Assembly: GCA_963731745.1 (NCBI GenBank)
Contig: CAVSWT010000017.1
Span: 51,829 to 115,828 of the forward strand
DNA length: 64,000 nt
Direction of reading: 5' to 3'
DNA from: CAVSWT01 sp963731745
GTDB taxonomy: Bacteria; Bacteroidota; Ignavibacteria; Ignavibacteriales; Ignavibacteriaceae
The notes beneath the pieces are model-generated. The model was given only the letters and a program-made list of their open reading frames with translations, did no database searches and had not been told where the DNA came from. This document shows positions 10,145-18,797 of this stretch, one piece after another; positions within the stretch are counted from its first letter, which is position 1, and each line of letters starts with the position of its first letter. The position numbers were made by a program, and so were the translations under genes.

Positions 10145-10570
10145 TTAGTTTGCCGTATATATTTTATCATTTTCAAATTCAGATAAAATTGCATTCCCCA
10201 TTCTTCTTACTTCAGGATTGATATCATTCATTGCTAAATTTTTAACTGCTGCAATTCCCTTTTCATCTCCGATTTTGTAAAGTGATAAAGCTATTAATAT
10301 TTTAACATCAGAATTCTTCTCTTTAGATAATTGTTTAACAAGCGTAGGAACACATTCTTTTAATGAATAAAAACCGGAAAAATATATACTGCTGGTTTTT
10401 AATCCTTTGTTTTCTGATTGGATACCTACATTCAAGTTTGCAACAAATTTGGGTTCAAATTTGGATGTTACCGATTGTTGTGCAAATATTGAAGGAGTAA
10501 TAAGCGAAAGAAATAATACCATCAATAAAAGAGATGTGACTTTTTCTTTTGTAACTAATGCTGTTCTCAT
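10145..10570 (-). CDS. Small secreted HEAT-repeat-like protein
   Basis: The 141-residue product has a signal peptide (hydrophobic core about residues 11-27, ending SIFAQ). The mature part is mostly helical, with two units resembling HEAT/PBS-lyase repeats: VPTLVKQLSKEKNSDVKILI and IAAVKNLAMNDINPEVRRMG, each followed by an AL-rich helix. Such repeats usually mediate protein-protein contact; no catalytic motif is visible. The start is well supported by AGGAGG a few bases upstream. About 66-112 bases upstream lie four TTGTCA-type half sites, also found before the two neighbouring minus-strand transcription units, so it may belong to the regulon of the adjacent two-component system. The partner is unknown. 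Confidence 0.8.
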   Translation of the reverse strand: MRTALVTKEKVTSLLLMVLFLSLITPSIFAQQSVTSKFEPKFVANLNVGIQSENKGLKTSSIYFSGFYSLKECVPTLVKQLSKEKNSDVKILIALSLYKIGDEKGIAAVKNLAMNDINPEVRRMGNAILSEFENDKIYTAN

Positions 10571-10635
10571 GACGACCTCCTAATTTATTTATTATGTTTT
10601 AGTTTCAATTTCTAATTCAAAACTAAGGAAGGAAG

Positions 10636-10682
10636 TTGTCAGCGTTGTCACTCTAAAGTAAATGAATGTCACTGATTGTCAC
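10636..10682. promoter_or_regulatory. Cluster of TTGTCA half sites upstream of the HEAT-repeat gene
   Basis: TTGTCA occurs at 10636, 10645 and 10676, with ATGTCA at 10666. The last two are spaced 10 bases start to start, the first two 9, and the pairs are about two helical turns apart. Direct repeats with 10-11 bp spacing are typical binding sites of OmpR/PhoB-family regulators, one of which is encoded at 12049-12738. The binding itself is inferred. Confidence 0.45.
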
Positions 10683-10814
10683 AGTCTGTTTATGAATGGC
10701 GGTATTTGATGATGAATGGAACAAGTAAAAATTATTTTAAAATATTGTTGACACATCTATTTTACCAATCCAAAATTTTGTAAAGTGATTCCTCATTTTA
10801 CATTTGAGTATTTA

Positions 10815-10841
10815 AAATAAAAGACGCTCCAGAGGAGCGTC
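10815..10841 (-). terminator. Terminator hairpin GACGCTCC/GGAGCGTC
   Basis: A perfect 8-bp GC-rich stem (10823-10830 with 10834-10841) has a 3-base loop AGA. On the minus strand it is followed by TTTTATTTT, so it terminates the gene ending at 10876. Its GC content stands out from the surroundings, and it may belong to a dispersed family; only this copy was noticed in the window. Confidence 0.75.
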
Positions 10842-10875
10842 CCTACAATATTTATAGATTACAATATTTTAAAAT

Positions 10876-11934
10876 CTAATTTCCGAAAAAATAATCTAGG
10901 AAATTTTTTTTCTCTTTATCTTTATGATTCTTCCAATAATTAATATATTTTTTTTGAGTAATTAATCCTATCGGCCCTTCGTATATGCCTCCCACATTAT
11001 AACCGTCATAAACTCTAACTGCAATAACATTATCTCCTTTGTGCAGTAGATTATCATCTTGAAGATAATAACCACGAAATTGCGAATACTCATTTCCGTG
11101 ATCAAAATTTGAATGGATTTTTTTCATGTCGCCGGTGGAGCCTATCAATTTTCCATTTAAATAAACCTCATCGTAATCATCAATCTTTCCCAACAGAACA
11201 ACGAGCTTTTGGCCGATTAACTTTTGTGATACGTAAAACTTTTTTCTATACCAGGCAACACCATCATAATCTTTATAACCTTGGGATTCCCAATAACCGG
11301 GCACAATTATACTATTCCAATCTTCATCATTAAAGTCCGTATTTTTATAAGCAAAATCATCCTCGGTTTTAAATTTCCATTCACCTTCCAAACTAACATC
11401 CGGAACAAGAGAATTTATCGCAGCATAAATTCCTATATCTCCTTCAACTATACCTCCGGAAAGTTGAGAATCATAAACCCGAACAGCAATTAAATTAATT
11501 CCATTTCTGTTCAGTATTTCTGAAGGAACGGGATAATTTCTCCAAGCATAATAAGTTGATTGATAATCGGGTGGAAAAGTGCCCGACTTGCCGATTAATT
11601 TGCCATTCACATATGTTTCATCCACATCGTCAATCTTCCCTAAAGCTAAATACAAGGTTGATCCATTATAACTTTTGGGAAGTGTAAACTTAATGCGGTA
11701 CCATGCATATCCGTTATATCCATTGAAGCCCTCATCTTCCCACGAAGATGGAACATATATTTTTTCCCATTGACTATCGTTATAGTTTAGGCTTGCCCAC
11801 TCAAGGTTATCGCCGATTGAAAATCTCCAATTTCCCTCGAGATTTATTATTTTAACCTTATCTTCCGCAAATGAATTAACGTTAAATAAATAAATTAAAA
11901 TTATTACTATAAAAGATATTTTGTTCAATTTCAT
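10876..11934 (-). CDS. Secreted protein of two tandem galactose-binding-like (GH2 sugar-binding) domains
   Basis: The product (about 352 residues) has a signal peptide (to about residue 24) and two similar jelly-roll units. Each opens LEGNWRF or LEGEWKF and contains VPSSWEDEG or VPGYWESQG, a WYR.KF strand, GKIDD.DE.Y.NGKLIG and IAVRVYD. This matches the sugar-binding N-terminal fold of glycoside hydrolase family 2 and sialate O-acetylesterases, but no catalytic TIM barrel or esterase domain follows. It is therefore likely a carbohydrate-binding or structural envelope protein. ATG at 11934 is preferred over a GTG nine bases upstream because GTGGGA just before the ATG can serve as ribosome site. 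A TTGTAAAAAATTGTCAT element lies about 80 bases upstream. Confidence 0.82.
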   Translation of the reverse strand: MKLNKISFIVIILIYLFNVNSFAEDKVKIINLEGNWRFSIGDNLEWASLNYNDSQWEKIYVPSSWEDEGFNGYNGYAWYRIKFTLPKSYNGSTLYLALGKIDDVDETYVNGKLIGKSGTFPPDYQSTYYAWRNYPVPSEILNRNGINLIAVRVYDSQLSGGIVEGDIGIYAAINSLVPDVSLEGEWKFKTEDDFAYKNTDFNDEDWNSIIVPGYWESQGYKDYDGVAWYRKKFYVSQKLIGQKLVVLLGKIDDYDEVYLNGKLIGSTGDMKKIHSNFDHGNEYSQFRGYYLQDDNLLHKGDNVIAVRVYDGYNVGGIYEGPIGLITQKKYINYWKNHKDKEKKNFLDYFFGN

Positions 11935-12008
11935 AAATCCCACTTTTATTTTTTTTCACACGAAAACTTATAGAATATTAGTCAAGTATTGGTCATTTAC
12001 AAGTAAGC

Positions 12009-12027
12009 AATTGTAAAAAATTGTCAT
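12009..12027. promoter_or_regulatory. Direct-repeat operator candidate AATTGTAAAAAATTGTCAT
   Basis: The two half sites TTGTAA and TTGTCA are spaced exactly 10 bases. The 19-base element matches the one at 14432-14450 at 18 of 19 positions and lies in the same orientation about 75-95 bases upstream of the start at 11934. Recognition by the adjacent OmpR-type regulator is inferred. Confidence 0.5.
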
Positions 12028-12048
12028 AACAGTTAAGATGATAATTTC

Positions 12049-12738
12049 TTAATAAACTAACTTATAACCAATCCCATGTACGGTTAGTATTATATGAGGA
12101 TGAGCTGGATCTTTTTCTATTTTTTGCCTTAGCTTTAATATGAAATTATCAATCGTTCGTGTTGTAGGAAATTCATCGTAGCCCCATACGTCCTGCAAAA
12201 GTCCATCCCGACTTACAGTGTCATTTTTATGCTGCCATAAATAATGCAGTATCTCAAATTCTTTATGAGACATTAAAACCGGTAATCCATTTTCTTGCGC
12301 ATTATAAGAAGAAAAGTTTATTTCAAGTTTACCAATATTTACTATTTCATCTTTTCTATTATTAGATGCCTGCGTTTCATATCTTCTTAAAACTGCCTTA
12401 ATTCTTGCCAATAGTTCCATCAAGCTAAATGGTTTGGTAACATAATCATCTGCCCCTAGCTCTAAACCTCGCACCTTATTTGCTTCTTCGCCTTTAGCAG
12501 TCAATAAAATAATTGGAGTTTGATTCCCATCTTTTCTAATTCGTTTGCATACTTCAAAACCTGATATTTTAGGAAGCATAACATCAAGAAGTATTAAATT
12601 ATAATTATTGTCGTTAACTTTATTTAAAGCAGCTTCACCATCTTCGGCAATATGTACTTCATAGTCTTCAAATTCTAAATTATCTTTTAATCCTATTCTC
12701 ATATTCGGTTCGTCTTCGACTATTAATATTTTGTTCAT
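12049..12738 (-). CDS. OmpR/PhoB-family response regulator
   Basis: This 229-residue transcription factor consists of a receiver domain (1-120) and a winged-helix DNA-binding domain (about 130-229). The receiver has the acidic pair ED (8-9), phospho-acceptor Asp52 in LLLDVMLP, Thr in LLTAKG and Lys in YVTKPF. The C-terminal domain shows the usual LMSHKEFEILHYLWQH and TIDNFILKLRQKIE pattern. AGAGG lies about six bases before the ATG. It follows the sensor kinase gene by 40 bases, so the two form an operon and a cognate pair. Direct repeats with 10-bp spacing upstream of the kinase gene and of two nearby exported-protein genes are candidate binding sites. The signal is unknown. Confidence 0.95.
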   Translation of the reverse strand: MNKILIVEDEPNMRIGLKDNLEFEDYEVHIAEDGEAALNKVNDNNYNLILLDVMLPKISGFEVCKRIRKDGNQTPIILLTAKGEEANKVRGLELGADDYVTKPFSLMELLARIKAVLRRYETQASNNRKDEIVNIGKLEINFSSYNAQENGLPVLMSHKEFEILHYLWQHKNDTVSRDGLLQDVWGYDEFPTTRTIDNFILKLRQKIEKDPAHPHIILTVHGIGYKLVY

Positions 12739-12778
12739 TTCGAACCTCTTTTAATTATTAAGTTAAAACGCTGAGGGC

Positions 12779-14335
12779 TTATTTATTATTTGTAAAAAAC
12801 ACTAATTTAAAAATACTTCCTTTACCCATTGCACTTTTCAATTCTATTTTACCGTTATGAGCATCCATTATATGTTTAACAATTGTTAAACCCAAACCGG
12901 TTCCTTTGGAATTATATATATCGCCTGACGAAACTCTAAAAAACTTTTCAAATATTTTTTTCTGATCTTTATCAGAAATTCCTATCCCGTTATCTTTAAT
13001 TTCAATAAAAACAGAATTATTGGTCTTGCCTGTTAAAAGTTCAATACATTTATCTTGATCACTATATTTAACTGCATTATCTATTAAGTTAATAATTGCT
13101 TCGGAAATCGCTTCGTCGTCTGCATTAATCAAAGGCAAATTTTGCTGCGGTTCAAAATTAAATTCAAATCCATTACTATGAAGATGAAATTTATATGAAT
13201 TAAATACACCTTCCACCACTTTATTTAAATCAGTTTCCTTAAGCTGATAAAGCCGCTTACCTGCTTCTATTTTTGAAAAGTTTAAAATTTTGTTTACAAT
13301 TTTTCCAAGCCTTTTAGTTTCTTGAATTATAATAGAGTAATATTCATTCTTCTTCTCTTCCGTTTTAACTCTTCCCTGTTCTAATGTTTCTGCAAACATG
13401 CTGATCAGTGCAAGCGGTGTTTTTATTTCGTGAGAAACATTTGAAACAAAATCGGCTTTTAATTGAGAAAGCTCTATTTCCTTTTTAATATTAATAAAAA
13501 CAATAACCCCGGCAAAAATTAATAATACAGACAGGATTAAAATAATTATGAGGTTTGTATTTGATCTTTGATTAACAAGATCTTCTACGGTTTTACCTTT
13601 AAATTTTATTCCCAAATAATAATTAGGGAGAAGCCACAGAGCTTTTTGCTGTTGGACCTCTTGAATGTTTCCCTGTTCAGTTGAGTAAATTTGTTTACCG
13701 GAGGAGTTTTCATTAACTGTAACAATAAATTGATCCTCAGCAACACTTTGGATTTTTTGGGCAAGATTATCTTCAACAAATTTTTGAGGATCAATTAATA
13801 ATCCGGCAATGTTATATTTATTATGCGGATCATTAATTAAAAATATCAGAAGAACAAAATTATTTTGCAACGAAGTTTCAATTGGCTCAATTTTGTAGAA
13901 TCCGCCTCTTTTATAAGTGATGAGCCGGGTTATCTTATCTTTAGCGTTAACTAATATTTTGTTTATCTCTTTCGCATTTATATTGGGTGTTTTATTAATT
14001 ACGAAATTAACATCTCCGTTTTGAACGCTGTCAAGCAAATACAAAAATTGAATGGCGGAATTTATTTTGATTATACTATCAAGTGAAGATTTAAATTCAT
14101 TTATATTTTTATTTTCTGTTAATTTTAAATTAAGACTGCTTCGCCAAGAGCTAACTACATCATCAGAGTACTGATTAACAGAATAAAGAATTGCATCAAG
14201 TTGTTTGTTGTAAACCCCCTTTAATACTTCTTCATTTTTATTTAATGTAGAAATTTCATAGATACTAAAAAAAACAACGGGCAATAATATGATAACTAAT
14301 AAAATTACTGCTATTCTTTTTAGAGTTTTATCCAT
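12779..14335 (-). CDS. Membrane sensor histidine kinase, partner of the OmpR-type regulator
   Basis: The 518-residue kinase has two membrane segments (about 8-29 and 262-284) enclosing a periplasmic sensor domain of about 230 residues that I cannot assign to a family. Following these are a HisKA domain with the phospho-acceptor in FVSNVSHEIKTPLAL (His about 301) and a HATPase domain with N box EAIINLIDNAVKYS, G1 IEIKDNGIGI, F box EKFFR and G2 GTGLGLTIVKH. All key residues are present. It is transcribed before the regulator, 40 bases apart. No strong Shine-Dalgarno is seen. A direct repeat almost identical to one upstream of 11934 sits about 100 bases before the start, which suggests autoregulation. 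Confidence 0.95.
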   Translation of the reverse strand: MDKTLKRIAVILLVIILLPVVFFSIYEISTLNKNEEVLKGVYNKQLDAILYSVNQYSDDVVSSWRSSLNLKLTENKNINEFKSSLDSIIKINSAIQFLYLLDSVQNGDVNFVINKTPNINAKEINKILVNAKDKITRLITYKRGGFYKIEPIETSLQNNFVLLIFLINDPHNKYNIAGLLIDPQKFVEDNLAQKIQSVAEDQFIVTVNENSSGKQIYSTEQGNIQEVQQQKALWLLPNYYLGIKFKGKTVEDLVNQRSNTNLIIILILSVLLIFAGVIVFINIKKEIELSQLKADFVSNVSHEIKTPLALISMFAETLEQGRVKTEEKKNEYYSIIIQETKRLGKIVNKILNFSKIEAGKRLYQLKETDLNKVVEGVFNSYKFHLHSNGFEFNFEPQQNLPLINADDEAISEAIINLIDNAVKYSDQDKCIELLTGKTNNSVFIEIKDNGIGISDKDQKKIFEKFFRVSSGDIYNSKGTGLGLTIVKHIMDAHNGKIELKSAMGKGSIFKLVFFTNNK

Positions 14336-14431
14336 TTTTATTAAATAATTTGATTGTCGGCTTTATTTATCACAAATAAATAATTATATATGAGCAAAAA
14401 TACTAAAGATTGTTTCCAATTCTTTTAAATT

Positions 14432-14450
14432 AATTGTAAAAAAGTGTCAT
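14432..14450. promoter_or_regulatory. Direct-repeat operator candidate AATTGTAAAAAAGTGTCAT
   Basis: It differs at one base from the element at 12009-12027 and has the same 10-base half-site spacing. It lies 97-115 bases upstream of the kinase start and also faces the divergent HAD phosphatase gene, so it could act on both. Confidence 0.5.
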
Positions 14451-14580
14451 CATTAATTTAATTTGATTTTAAATTAAGTGCTGATTATTGTCGTCCTCAT
14501 ATTTGTATCATTTTAAGTAAATGTTTACTTTTTGTGTGCCTTCAAATTGAAAAATTTATTTTAATAAAAGGAACTATAAA

Positions 14581-15195
14581 ATGGAAAAAGGTAAAATAAC
14601 CACCTTGTTTTTAGATATTGGCGGAGTATTATTAACCAATGGATGGGATAGAAAAGCGAGAAAAAAAGCTGTTGAAAAATTTAATTTGGATGAGGAAGAA
14701 ATTAACGAACGCCATCACTTAACATTCGACACTTATGAAGCTGGTAAACTGAAACTTGAAGAATATATGCATAGAGTTGTGTTCTACGAAAAAAGAAATT
14801 TTTCGCCTGCTGATTTTAAGTCATTCATGCTGTCGCAATCTCAAAGGCTGCCCGATATGATTGAATATATTTCCGATATTAAAAAGAAATATAATTTAAA
14901 TGTAACAGCTGTTAGCAACGAAGGAAGAGAACTTACCGAATATAGGATAAAAGAATTTGGACTGAATAAATTATTTGATGCATTTGTTGCATCCAGTTTT
15001 GTACACTTCCGTAAACCAGATGTTGATATTTACAAAATTGCACTCGATGTTTCGCAGACTGAACCGCAAAACGTATTGTATTTGGATGACCGCCATATGT
15101 TTATTGAAGTTGCTGAAACTTTGGGTATCAATGGTATCCATCACCGCGATTTCGAAAGTACCAAAAAAGAGTTTACTAATTTCGGCTTAAGCTAA
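14581..15195 (+). CDS. HAD-superfamily phosphatase (subfamily IA)
   Basis: The 204-residue cytosolic hydrolase probably removes phosphate from a small metabolite. Motif I reads LFLDIGGVLL: the nucleophile Asp13 is kept but the usual second Asp is Gly, as in YihX-like HAD proteins. Motif II is the Ser of AVSNEG, motif III the Lys of HFRKPD and motif IV DD in VLYLDDRH. A helical cap lies between about 20 and 90. The ATG follows AAAAGGAACTATAAA. It is 52 bases upstream of PEP carboxylase on the same strand, so the two may share a transcript, but a functional link is not evident. The substrate is unknown. Confidence 0.88.
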   Translation: MEKGKITTLFLDIGGVLLTNGWDRKARKKAVEKFNLDEEEINERHHLTFDTYEAGKLKLEEYMHRVVFYEKRNFSPADFKSFMLSQSQRLPDMIEYISDIKKKYNLNVTAVSNEGRELTEYRIKEFGLNKLFDAFVASSFVHFRKPDVDIYKIALDVSQTEPQNVLYLDDRHMFIEVAETLGINGIHHRDFESTKKEFTNFGLS

Positions 15196-15247
15196 TTAAA
15201 ATTGAAAATAAATTACTATCAAAAAAATTATTTAAACTAAGCTATGT

Positions 15248-18031
15248 ATGAGCAAAAGATCATTAAATCTACTTGAAGTATCTGAAAAAGATGAATCGTT
15301 GAAATCCGATATTCGTGAATTAGGGATTATCCTCGGGAATGTTCTTAAAGAACAGGAAGGTGAAGGGCTTTATCAAACGGAAGAAAAATTACGTGCTTTA
15401 ACAAAGTCGCTCCGAACTGAATATCAGGAAAAAACAAGAAAAGAAATAATAAAATTAATTGAAACCTTAAGCATAGATGAAGCTCTTAAAGTAGTACGCG
15501 CGTTTTCTGTATATTTTATTCTTGTGAATGCGGCAGATGAAGTGAATCGAGTTAGACTACAAAGAAGAAATATATTTAATGACGGCCCCGCAATAGTAGG
15601 AACCTTCGATTATACTTTTAAGAAATTTACTGAGCAGAATATTTCGGTCAAAACTTTAGACAAAATAATTAACAGTCTGAATGTTATGCCCGTATTTACA
15701 GCCCATCCCACCGAGGCTACAAGACAAACTATTTTAAGGAAAATTTTAACTATCAGTCAACTTTTACTTAAACGTGAAGTGAGTGTTAATACAAAAGATG
15801 AATTGGCTGAAATAAGCCGCCAGCTTCAGGCAGAAATTACAATTCTTTGGCAGTCGAATGAAATTAGATTTCATAGGGTTACGGTAAAAGATGAAATACA
15901 GCGAGGATTATTTTTCTTTAAAGATGTAATCTATAATATTCTGCCCGATTTTTATTCTCACTTAAATTATAAAATAAAATCTTCATTTAATTTTCCAGAT
16001 TCAGTTCCAACAATTATTAAGTTCGGCTCATGGATGGGCGGGGATAGAGACGGGCATCCTTACGTAACAGTTGATTTGACAAAACAAACTTTACAAAACA
16101 ATAAAAAACAAATTTTAAATTTATACATGCAGGATTTAGATCCGCTCTATGCCTCACTAAGTACATCTTCAAATATAATTCAGGCGAATAAAAAATTGAT
16201 TGAATCAATTAACGCGGATTTAAATCAGCTTGATGTTAAAAGCACAGACGGTATATTGCGTGATCCATCCGAGAAATATAGAAATAAGCTATTTTTAATT
16301 TCATTAAAACTTCAGAAAACTATTGACAATTCGGCTTCAGGATATAAAGATGTTTCTGAATTTATTGAGGATTTGAACTTGATCTATCTAAGTCTTTTAC
16401 AAAATAAGGGCAGGCTTATTGCTGAAGAAAAAGTTTTACCCCTAATTTATAAAGCTAAAACATTTGGGTTTCATTTGGTTTCAACCGATGTCCGGCAAAA
16501 TTCTTCTTTACTTCGTTCAGCTGTAAATGACATTTTTAATTACTCAGGAGTTTCTAATAATTTTATTTCCTTAGATGAGTCTGAAAAAATTAATATTCTT
16601 ACAAAAGAGATATTAAACCAACGGCCGCTTCGGAATATCTTCAGCAGTTTAAAAGAATCTACTACGCAAGTTTTAAATGAACTGGCTATAATTAAATGGG
16701 GAAAAGAAAATATTTCCAATAATGCATGCAGCGATTATATTATAAGTAACTGTACGTCTGTCAGCGACGTTTTAACCGCATTGTTATTAGCAAAAGAAGC
16801 AGGCCTACTGGAAATAGAAAACGGCAATGTGAAAAAATCTTTACTTGATATACTTCCATTATTCGAGACGATTGAAGATCTAAGAAGCTGTGATGAAGTG
16901 ATGCAGAACCTATTCAATAATAAATCTTATTCAAAACATATTGCTGTAAGAAATAAAATTCAAAAAATTATGATTGGCTATTCGGATAGCAATAAAGACG
17001 GAGGTATTGTTACTTCTAATTACGAACTATATAAAGGCCAAAAAAAGTTAAAGCAAATCTGTGATAAAAATAAAATAGAATTAATTTTATTCCACGGCCG
17101 GGGCGGAAGTATCTCGCGCGGCGGCGGCCCCGTGAGCCAATCAATCCTGGCTCAGCCTATTGGGACAATTGAAGGCAAAATAAAAATTACCGAACAAGGT
17201 GAAATGATTTCTTCAAAATATTTGATACCGCAAATAGCAGAACGAAGTCTTGAATTGATGACATCGGCAGTTATGCTTTCAACTGCGCAATCACTTCAAT
17301 CAAAAAAAGAGAAAAGAGATTATCATTTTGAAAAGTATAATTTGATAATGGAAAATATTTCTGACACTGCTTTTACTCATTATAGAAATTTAATTAATCA
17401 TGAATATTTTCATGACTATTTTCGAACTGTAACTCCGATAGATATTATTGAGCATATTGAAATTGGTTCGCGCCCTGCTTCACGAAAAAAAGATAAAGAT
17501 ATAAGAGCACTTAGAGCAATTCCATGGGTATTTTCATGGACACAAAATAGGCAGACAATTTCAGGCTGGTTCGGCTTCGGCTACTCAATTAACAAAGCTA
17601 TCAAAGATAAAATTACAGACTGGGAAACTCTCACAGAGATGTACAACGATTGGAAATTTTTTAAAGCACTAGTTGATAATATTGAAATGGTATTGCTAAA
17701 AACCGATATGATAATTGGTAAAGAATATTTATCACTCATAAAAGAAAATTTCGGTAAAGAAATTTTTAATTTGATAAGTGAAGAGTATGAGCTTTCAAAT
17801 AGTGCTGTTTTAAAAATAATAAATGAAGAGAATTTGCTAGATCATGATAAATCTCTCCAGCGCTCTTTACTGTTGCGTAATCCTTACATCGATCCAATAA
17901 GTTTTATACAAGTAAGATTCATAAAAGAGTTCCGGGCAAAAAACATTTCCAGCAAAAAAAGAGAACAGCTGCTTTCTCTTTTAAGAACAAGTGTAAATGG
18001 AATTGCTGCCGGGGTTAGAAACACTGGCTAA
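15248..18031 (+). CDS. ppc: Phosphoenolpyruvate carboxylase
   Basis: This enzyme makes oxaloacetate from PEP and bicarbonate, refilling the citric-acid cycle. At 927 residues it is slightly longer than the E. coli enzyme. Family signatures appear in order: VFTAHPTEATRQT with the catalytic His (about 153), SWMGGDRDGHPYVT (about 260), IGYSDSNKDGG (about 576), FHGRGGSISRGGGP (about 615), AIPWVFSWTQNR (about 757) and the conserved C-terminal RNTG. All catalytic residues appear present and the frame is uninterrupted over 2.8 kb. The start at 15248 has no clear Shine-Dalgarno; another ATG begins four bases earlier in a different frame. It converges with the small barrel-protein gene, only 11 bases separating the stops. 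Confidence 0.97.
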   Translation: MSKRSLNLLEVSEKDESLKSDIRELGIILGNVLKEQEGEGLYQTEEKLRALTKSLRTEYQEKTRKEIIKLIETLSIDEALKVVRAFSVYFILVNAADEVNRVRLQRRNIFNDGPAIVGTFDYTFKKFTEQNISVKTLDKIINSLNVMPVFTAHPTEATRQTILRKILTISQLLLKREVSVNTKDELAEISRQLQAEITILWQSNEIRFHRVTVKDEIQRGLFFFKDVIYNILPDFYSHLNYKIKSSFNFPDSVPTIIKFGSWMGGDRDGHPYVTVDLTKQTLQNNKKQILNLYMQDLDPLYASLSTSSNIIQANKKLIESINADLNQLDVKSTDGILRDPSEKYRNKLFLISLKLQKTIDNSASGYKDVSEFIEDLNLIYLSLLQNKGRLIAEEKVLPLIYKAKTFGFHLVSTDVRQNSSLLRSAVNDIFNYSGVSNNFISLDESEKINILTKEILNQRPLRNIFSSLKESTTQVLNELAIIKWGKENISNNACSDYIISNCTSVSDVLTALLLAKEAGLLEIENGNVKKSLLDILPLFETIEDLRSCDEVMQNLFNNKSYSKHIAVRNKIQKIMIGYSDSNKDGGIVTSNYELYKGQKKLKQICDKNKIELILFHGRGGSISRGGGPVSQSILAQPIGTIEGKIKITEQGEMISSKYLIPQIAERSLELMTSAVMLSTAQSLQSKKEKRDYHFEKYNLIMENISDTAFTHYRNLINHEYFHDYFRTVTPIDIIEHIEIGSRPASRKKDKDIRALRAIPWVFSWTQNRQTISGWFGFGYSINKAIKDKITDWETLTEMYNDWKFFKALVDNIEMVLLKTDMIIGKEYLSLIKENFGKEIFNLISEEYELSNSAVLKIINEENLLDHDKSLQRSLLLRNPYIDPISFIQVRFIKEFRAKNISSKKREQLLSLLRTSVNGIAAGVRNTG

Positions 18032-18042
18032 AACTTACAGGC

Positions 18043-18606
18043 TTATTTTGAAGGCAGTAAATAAGTCATACCCAAATAAATACCAAAAAAGTTGGCTCCG
18101 CCTAAATTGTATTTAATCTCTCCAATTCCTTTAATCATTGGGGAAATTGGATATTCAAACCCACCTAAAAAAAATAATACTGCATCAAGTTTCGAAGAAT
18201 TTAATTCAAACGTTTGGCCTAAATTAATCATATCATTTTTAAAGCTGACGAGGGCGAAGCCGAAGCCTCCTCCAATGTACGTTATCGCTTTTGTTCCTGT
18301 ATAATACTTTAATTTGAAAGTGGGAGCTAAAATAAATTCGGACCACTTGCCATCAAGATAATTATTTGCTAATGCGCTTGAATTATATGACTTGCTCCAA
18401 AATTCTGCTATCGCACCGACATACACCCTATTCAAAACGTTACCAAGGTCTGCATGCAAACTAAAACTAAAAGCATTATTAATTGGATTTTCAGGAATGA
18501 CATAACCAATTTTACCGCCAATTCCTTCAAAGTGAATATTGGATTGACAGTAGTTTATTTTTGAGAAAGATAAAATTATAATTACTAAATAAACTTTTCT
18601 TAGCAT
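18043..18606 (-). CDS. Small outer-membrane beta-barrel protein
   Basis: The 187-residue product has a signal peptide (about 1-20, ending NYCQ). The remainder consists of alternating hydrophobic/polar strands with many Gly and aromatic residues (for example AITYIGGGFGFALVSF and GEIKYNLGGANFFGIYLGM), typical of an 8-strand outer-membrane barrel in the OmpW/OmpA-barrel size range. No periplasmic domain follows. The C terminus LLPSK does not end in Phe. No conserved enzyme motif is seen. It stands alone between the PEP carboxylase gene and the propeller-protein gene; its role is unknown. Confidence 0.72.
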   Translation of the reverse strand: MLRKVYLVIIILSFSKINYCQSNIHFEGIGGKIGYVIPENPINNAFSFSLHADLGNVLNRVYVGAIAEFWSKSYNSSALANNYLDGKWSEFILAPTFKLKYYTGTKAITYIGGGFGFALVSFKNDMINLGQTFELNSSKLDAVLFFLGGFEYPISPMIKGIGEIKYNLGGANFFGIYLGMTYLLPSK

Positions 18607-18797
18607 CTTAAATCTAAAATTTATTACAAAATCAGTGCAAAATTAACAATATATTTTCCTTTATTTTTCGGAAAAAATATAATTCACTTTTAATTTGCGA
18701 GCGCTCACAAAAATAAAATTTACAGGGAAATATCTGGATTTAAAAAATAAACTGAGAAGAGATAACGGAATTGAGAGGAGGCTTTTCAAATTTAATA

